Below are positions 56,319 through 64,000 of a DNA stretch of 64,000 bases, piece by piece (position 1 is the first letter of the stretch; each line of letters begins with the position of its first letter). The DNA lies in the NCBI GenBank assembly GCA_030549175.1, contig JAUKUA010000005.1, positions 3,038,001 to 3,102,000 of the forward strand, in the 5' to 3' direction. A program made the translations under genes and the position numbers. Source of the DNA: Lasiosphaeris hirsuta (lineage: Eukaryota > Ascomycota > Sordariomycetes > Sordariales > Lasiosphaeriaceae). The notes under the pieces were generated by a model, which saw only the letters and a list, made by a program, of their open reading frames with translations, did no database searches and was not told the DNA's origin.

Positions 56319-58067
56319 TTACTGGGCTGGGACAACGGGGAACTGGACGGCGTTGGTTTCAGCCCACGCCTTCAAGTTAGCGTGGGTAGCAGCGCGTGCG
56401 CCCTCAAGACCGTATTGAGTCTTGATGCCTTCAACTCTGTGAGTGGAATTGATGTTCTTGACGAGAACGATCTGATAGCAAGTGGCAGAACCTTGGCGAG
56501 AGATGATGGTAGAGTAGGCAAGGAAGAACTCCCAGATCTGCGCAGGATTAGTGTCTAACCAAGCAATCATCACAATTGCAAAACTTACGCGGAACCATCT
56601 TGGGCCGTACTTGGCCTCCACCTTCGTGCGGTTGCCCATCCAGTTGCGATACCATTTCCAGAGAGTGGCAGAGTAGTGCACACCGATGGTGTCAACGCCC
56701 TTCACTTCAAAGCCGCCACCCTCGAGCTTGTCGATGAAGAAGCCCAGAGGAGTAGAAGCGTCGGCACCAGGGAAAACGTACTTATTCATGAAAAGACCCC
56801 AGATGAGATCCTCGAACTGCCATGACTTGCGGAGACCAGCGATTTGAAGGAAGAAGATACCATCATCCTCGAGCATGTCGTAGACCTGCTTGATAAAACC
56901 GCTGAAGTGACGAACACCGACGTGCTCAGCCATCTCCAAGCAAGTAATCTTGTTGTAGCGGCCCTCAGGAACCGGGATATCGCGGTAATCCATGCATAGA
57001 ATCTTGCTCTGCTCCTCGGGAATGCCGACTTTACGCATAGCACCATTGCCCCAGGCGGTCTGGTTGCGTCCAAGAGTGATACCGGTAGTCTTTGCGCTGT
57101 AGTTAACACTGGCGAAACGGGCAAGAGTGCCCCAGCCACAGCCGATATCGAGCAGGCGCTCGCCCTCCTTGAGTTCGATCTTCTCACAGACAATGGCAAG
57201 CTTGTTGTCTTGGAGCTCCTCCAAGGTCTCCTCCTTGGTGATATCTGAGATAATGCCAGAGGTGTAGATCATGCGCGGGCCAAGGAACCAGCCGTAGAAG
57301 TCATCACCGCGGTCATAATGGTCGCGAACTTGTTCCTCGTCTAGCCAATAGAGCGTTAGCTTGTGCATCCCTTGCTGCTGCTTGCTGTAGGCCAGACTTA
57401 CCCTGAGAGCGGGTATGCATGATAGCCTCGGGGATCAAGCCCGTCAGGAAGTGGTGGATCAGACCATAGGTGAAGGTGAAGCTGACCCAGTCGTGGCGGT
57501 ACTCCAAGACATCGAGACAGTCACCGTTGAACTCGACATCGCCGTCAAAGTACATCTCGAAGAAGGTCCACATGGGGATCTTGTTCTTGCCACGATACTT
57601 GGCCTTGTCTTCGGCCTTCTTGAAGGTCAGGTAGAACTCGACTGGGCGGCCGGGATACGCGGCCTTCTCCGTCTTGCGGGGCGAGAGGGCTGAAGTCGCG
57701 ATCCAGAAAGCGGACAGTAGGGGGAACGAGGTGAAGATGCCTATAAAGATGGCCGTCTTCGTCCCGCCGCCGAGCTTCCATGACAGGTATAGGGGCACGC
57801 CGAGAATCACGGCAGCGAGGGCGATGTTGGAGAAGGTCTCGGAGCCTCCCGCATCGGCGGGCAGAGGGGCATTGGCGATGGCAGGATACTATGAAACATC
57901 GTGGCATGTCAGAAAAAGCCAATTGAGTCCTGGGGACTCCAACAACGTACGTTAGTCGTGCGCACGCCGCAGTCCTCCTTGGTCAGGATTGGCGACTCCT
58001 TGACCTTGGGAGTCTCGATGAATTCAAACGACGGCACGCTGCCGTTGGCGCTTTGCGGCTTCGTCAT
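56319..58067 (-). CDS. mts1: Sphingolipid C9-methyltransferase
   Basis: Four exons (57951-58067, 57402-57888, 56589-57340, 56319-56537) encode 524 residues. The enzyme adds the C9 methyl group to the sphingoid base of fungal glucosylceramide, using S-adenosylmethionine, in the ER membrane. Two membrane segments lie at about residues 60-110 (IALAAVILGVPLYLSW and AIFIGIFTSFPLLSAFWIA). The catalytic part is a cyclopropane-synthase-like methyltransferase: DHYDRGDDFYGWFLGPRMIYTSG, SAM motif LLDIGCGWG at 264-272, GITLGRNQ, DYRDIP and EMAEHVGVRHF. The tail IWEFFLAYSTIISRQGSATCYQIVLVKN is standard. Intron sites were fixed by restoring RSQ-DEEQVRDHY and RWFR-IWEFF. Plant defensin sensitivity in fungi depends on this modification (established knowledge). 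Confidence 0.94.
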
Positions 58068-59054
58068 GATGGGTGATTGCTGCAGACCAACTCCCGGTCT
58101 GGAGTGCAACTGGAGATGGGGAGAAGGGGGAGATAGAGCAAGTTGTGGGAGCTCTGTCCAAGTGGGACCTGGAGATTTCAGTCGAAAAAAAGGGCCAGGG
58201 GAGCTTGGGGCGGTGAGGCATGGGGTGGCTGAGTGCTGTTCTGTGGGGACTTGGCACTCGCTCATCCTCTTCTCCTCTTCTCCATCCAATCTCGCGTGTC
58301 CGCGGGCGCCGTTCCTACCTTGCCCCTTTCCTGTGCCTGTCCTGTCCTGCCCAGGGCCGCATCAGGTCCCAGCGAAAAGAAGCAGGTCTAACCTTGCTTC
58401 AACCAATTGGTCTCAACACTTTCGCGGTCTTCGAACCAGTGAAATCTACGCTGGGCCGGATGCACCCTCTCGTTTATCACAATTGGTCATCTATCAACAA
58501 TTTCCAGGCTTGCATCAGTTGCTATTGAAATACGGTGTAGTAGACGGTAGGTAGCATTCTGTAGTCGTAGCCGTTACCGTTGGAGCCGGCAGTTAGGCGT
58601 ACGATTAAGTTTGTACCCGTAACAGCTGCGGATAACTGAAACTGTTTTATGCGAGTGATGGGTGCGGCTCAGGGTTATCAGTTTAGGTGTTTGGTGTCAA
58701 GGTGTGGTGGGGCTACTCGGGCTGATGACGAGTCTTTTTGCCAGAGATTCCCCATTTCCCTGACCACCACCCGCACGACTTGTGGATTCACTGAGCGCAG
58801 GGCGCCCCTGCGACTAAGTTCAATTGGTCCAATTCGTTCTCGAAATTGCCGGATCGCAGCATCTCTGATCAGCCCCCTCACATGCCAAGGGCCGAGGCCA
58901 GCGGTGGACCTCGAGCGATCAAAGCCTGCACGGCCTGCACGGCCTGCACGGCCAGCACGGCCACAGCCAGTAGCATCGTCGAGTACCCCCCGAGGAGAGC
59001 TTGCATACCGTCTGCAACTTGAGCTTGCAAGGGCGCCCGCTACACTAGATCGCC
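58068..59054. other. Intergenic region methyltransferase promoter / alpha-glucosidase 3' flank
   Basis: 987 bases with the methyltransferase promoter at the left and the alpha-glucosidase 3' UTR at the right. No gene is supported; the longest plus frame is Ala/Arg/Pro-rich because of the tandem repeat at 58925. Confidence 0.5.
58925..58962. repeat. CCTGCACGG nine-base tandem repeat
   Basis: Three perfect copies and a fourth with one change (CCAGCACGG), followed by a partial copy. It lies just beyond the 3' end of the alpha-glucosidase gene. Confidence 0.95.
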
Positions 59055-61341
<2,287 letters not shown>

Positions 61342-61980
61342 CGTGGCGTCGCGTGGTGGTGCGATTTACGTAGGGCCAGGCCAGACGGATCAGGGGGGGA
61401 AGGCGGGTTCTCGAAACGGGGTCAGGGGTGAAGTTTGTGCCTGTCGCCGGAGGATCCAAGGCTACACCGCTAGAGACCTTCGGTCTTCCCCTACAGCACG
61501 ACACGGGGGAAATTGTGCGATGTCGTGCGTCGGCAGTGAGTCGCGGGAAATAGTCGCGATGTCGGTAGGGGGCGGGCTTGGTGCAGGAACAAGTGTAACA
61601 CAAGACAACGCAAGCAGCAGACATGCACACGCACACGTCCCAGACCCCCGTCGGACAGGCGAGATATATACTGTTTTGCCTTCAACTACAAAACATTGGC
61701 TGCGGTCTCCGTGCTAATGTTCGCTGCAATACTCGCTAAAACATGCCTCTCGGACCGAAGGTGACAGGTCGCCAGGGAGGCCGCGGGGGCAGGAGGCCGC
61801 AGCATGTCCTGAAAGATAGGATGAGATGGGGCTGGCGCCGCCACCACCAAACTGACCAAGACAAAAGGCACTGAAGACTGTTGGGAGCGTGGCCATGAGA
61901 AGGGCCTAGGCCCATGCTTCCAGCCCAAGCACGAGACCCCTAGACTGCCTAGTAGAACAAACAAAAATGATTGATGGCAG

Positions 61981-62026
61981 CTCCGGGAAACAGTCCGGAG
62001 CGGGGGACCGGACTTTAAATGCGGAG
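61981..62026. promoter_or_regulatory. Cluster of CreA-consensus sites (SYGGRG)
   Basis: Four matches in 46 bases: CTCCGG at 61981-61986 (minus-strand site), CCGGAG at 61995-62000, GCGGGG at 62000-62005 and GCGGAG at 62021-62026. Two CGG triplets spaced by ten bases (62009-62011 and 62022-62024) could suit a Zn2Cys6 activator. CreA/Cre1 mediates glucose repression in filamentous fungi and prefers closely paired sites. Binding is not shown by sequence alone. Confidence 0.45.
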
Positions 62027-63187
62027 CCGGCCAAGTTTCTTACAGTGTGCACCACTAGGACTGCGCGGGCGCAGCCTTACCCATCTTTACTTGCAGTACT
62101 CCGAGGGCAGTCGAGTTGTTGGCTTCGGTGTAAGTCGAGGCCGCGGAGAACTTGAAATTCGAAGAAATTAAATTTGTCCAACAATACGTCTGCCGCTTGT
62201 CGTCTACATGCCCATCATATACTCTCTCTTAGTAGAGCCGCCGAACAGAATGGCCCCCGGGCTGAGAGCCTTGGAGTTGGAGACGAGAGATCGGTGGGTG
62301 ACGTTCAGACACGCCTGCTGCATCGTCTGGAATTGAGTTTAGTAGCGTTCGGCCACCTCCGTCCCTGGAACCAGATATTTCAAGTCGGTGGGCGAGTCCT
62401 TGCCTCCATCGACGCCGCTTGGAATTCCAGCCGGCGTGGCTCAATCGACTGTCGCCTGACCTCGTAGTGGCCCTATCGTGAACTTGCTTCTGCGCTCTTC
62501 CTGAGACGTAGTCGGCCGAGAGGCATCCTCAACAAAATCCCGAGCCTCTATCGCTTTCTCATCGAGGACCGCGGACCGTTTCCACCCATACCCTCACTCC
62601 AACTCCGTACGTCAGAGTCGGCGTGACGTATAAAGGGTTCCTGTGTTAAGCTGGACGGCGAGGCGGTTGCCAGGTGTCGAGGCAAGACTGATAGTTCAGC
62701 CCGCACAACTTCACGATGGTGTCATGGGCTGAAAGTAGGTTCGTGGGTAACCAGGAACGTTGTCATGTTAGCCGGGAACCAAATCTTCTTCCGAGGCAGT
62801 TTGTCGACGCATTGGCTCTCGCTCGGTGCTCTTCACCATCGTTGAGATACCCTAGGGAGCTCTAAAGAGGGGGGAAACAGGCCATTTCGTGTCTGGAACG
62901 ACCGGAGGATCGTTCAACCCACTACACAATGTTAATACTGAGGATATCTGGTCCGTTAGTTGCGATATGAGGATAACCCGCCATTATCTCCTCTCAGGGG
63001 CTTTCCAAGCCCTTGACCCACCTTGGGGAAGAATCGATCGTGCACGCCGCTGATACTAAACCTTGAACCCATCACGAGGTTTTGCCACTGTGTCATCCAC
63101 AAGGGCGCTCACACGGGGGTAGCCAGCTCTTTCACACTTCGGTCGAACAATGTACGATGCTTGGTTTCGATGGCTTGACGCTGGCTT

Positions 63188-63195
63188 TATAAATA
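63188..63195 (+). promoter_or_regulatory. TATA box of the MFS permease gene
   Basis: TATAAATA, 154 bases upstream of the permease ATG and followed by a C/T-rich stretch that could hold the transcription start. Confidence 0.55.
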
Positions 63196-63348
63196 TGCCC
63201 CCTTCCCCGCGATTCCTCCTATCTTAGCTTATCCAGAGACGATGCCCATCTTGCAGCTTCGAAGACATCTTGACTTGAACACCTGCTTCCACACCAGTGT
63301 CCATCATCACATCGCTTCACAACCGCAGTAACACCGAATCGCCTCACG

Positions 63349-64000
63349 ATGGCCAAGGAGAAAGACAACAAGTCCGGTGTCCGGGTAAACCCTAGTGACC
63401 TAGAGACAGCCAGCGCCGACTCCTACCCAGGCTATGACGCCGAACTTGCCTTGACTGCCGAGGAGCATGAGAAGAACATGACCTTCAAAGAGGTCCTGAA
63501 GGCGGACAGACGTCTCATCTTCTACTCGCTCGGGTTCTCGGGTACCATCATCATGGAGGGCTATGGGTTGGCCTTGATCACCTACCTTTTCAGCTTTGCC
63601 ATGTTCAACAAGAAATATGGCGCCTATCAAAGCACCAAAGGGGAATACGAGGTAAGAGACGCCGTAGCTGAATGAAATAGAGAGGGAACTAACCCTGCCC
63701 AGATCGAATACATATGGAAGGCTCTTCTCCCTCTTGTTGCCCAGCTTGGCTCGATTGTCGGCATCCTCATCACCGCGCCCATTACCAAGGCACTCGGATA
63801 TAAGCAAACCACTCAGCTGATGCTCTTCCTATCGGCGTGTTTCGTTTTCATGCCCTTCTTCGCCTTTAACATACAGATTCTGATGGCCGGCTTCCTGCTG
63901 CAAGGTATCCCCTGGGGCGTCTTCCAGGTCGTCAGCCCAGCCTACGCTTCCGAGATCGCCTCGCTGCAGCTGCGGCCGATTCTGACGACGTGGAACAACC
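63349..64000 (+). CDS. MFS sugar transporter, maltose-permease-like (5' part, cut by the window edge)
   Basis: Exon 1 is 63349-63651, the intron 63652-63702 (51 bases), and exon 2 starts at 63703 and runs off the right edge. About 200 residues are visible. A hydrophilic start with Glu/Asp is followed by ADRRLIFYSLGFSGTIIMEGYGLALI (membrane helix 1), then IEYIWKALLPLVAQLGSIVGILI (helix 2) and LGYKQTTQLMLFLSACFVFMPFF (helix 3). Next is ILMAGFLLQGIPWGVFQVVSPAYASEIASLQLRPILTTW, which holds the sugar-porter motif Y-A-S-E-I-x5-LR-x-x-LT. This spacing and GIPWGVFQ are those of fungal alpha-glucoside (maltose) permeases. It would import the substrate of the divergent cytosolic alpha-glucosidase. An H+ symport mechanism is expected from the family. 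Confidence 0.9.

Larger units (their letters stand above)
61342..63348. promoter_or_regulatory. Shared divergent promoter region of the alpha-glucosidase and MFS permease
   Basis: About 2.0 kb with no supported coding frame. It separates the two start codons and so carries both promoters. A cluster of CreA-type sites lies near 61981-62026 and a TATA box at 63188-63195 on the permease side. On the glucosidase side, TATATA near 61664 is a weak candidate, 320 bases from the ATG. Confidence 0.6.

Overview
The window is nuclear DNA of a filamentous ascomycete, most likely a Sordariomycete. The evidence is short introns (49 to about 160 bases, GT..AG), GC-ending codons, monocistronic genes on both strands, a dispersed 5S rRNA-like copy outside any rDNA array, an intron-bearing tRNA-Pro-like sequence, and ascomycete orthologues such as Atg15 with a Ser/Thr/Cys tail, the cell-wall-integrity MAPKK, and sphingolipid C9-methyltransferase. 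There are no operons, CRISPR arrays or intact transposons. Exon coordinates were read by eye from splice sites and reading frame; every multi-exon model given sums to a whole number of codons.

Layout. 0-20 kb is gene-poor: the 3' end of an unknown gene, IBA57/CAF17 (-), an acidic protein of unknown function (-), and the DEAD-box helicase DBP8 (-). Between them lie 3-7 kb stretches holding microsatellites, a truncated 5S rRNA copy (12990-13102) and a tRNA-Pro-like sequence with a poorly paired acceptor stem (14910-15022). 20-34 kb carries the MAPKK MKK1 (+), pseudouridine synthase PUS7 (-), a small secreted cysteine-rich protein (-) and alpha-actinin (+). 34-49 kb is denser: a VPS9-domain Rab5 exchange factor (-), the autophagy lipase Atg15 (+), a RING/ZZ/SH3-like protein (+), mitochondrial enoyl-CoA hydratase (-), RER1 (+) and PAF1 (+). 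49-59 kb has a GT90/CAP10 glycosyltransferase (-), a decayed gene related to a widespread fungal endonuclease-like family (+), divergent ribosomal protein genes uS8 (-) and eS12 (+), parvulin Par14 (-) and sphingolipid C9-methyltransferase (-). 59-64 kb is a divergent pair, a GH13 alpha-glucosidase (-) and a maltose-permease-like MFS transporter (+, cut by the right edge), resembling a MAL locus.

Most genes are unrelated housekeeping functions: Fe-S assembly, ribosome biogenesis and translation, signalling, cytoskeleton, trafficking and autophagy. Two neighbour pairs look functionally linked: uS8/eS12, and alpha-glucosidase/permease, whose roughly 2 kb shared intergenic region contains a tight cluster of CreA-type sites. 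I found no clear wholly new system. The most interesting leads are the MAL-like pair, the C-to-T-inactivated endonuclease-like relic, the repeat-and-intron architecture of the Atg15 tail, the large insertion in the PUS7 catalytic domain, and the degenerate 5S and tRNA copies.
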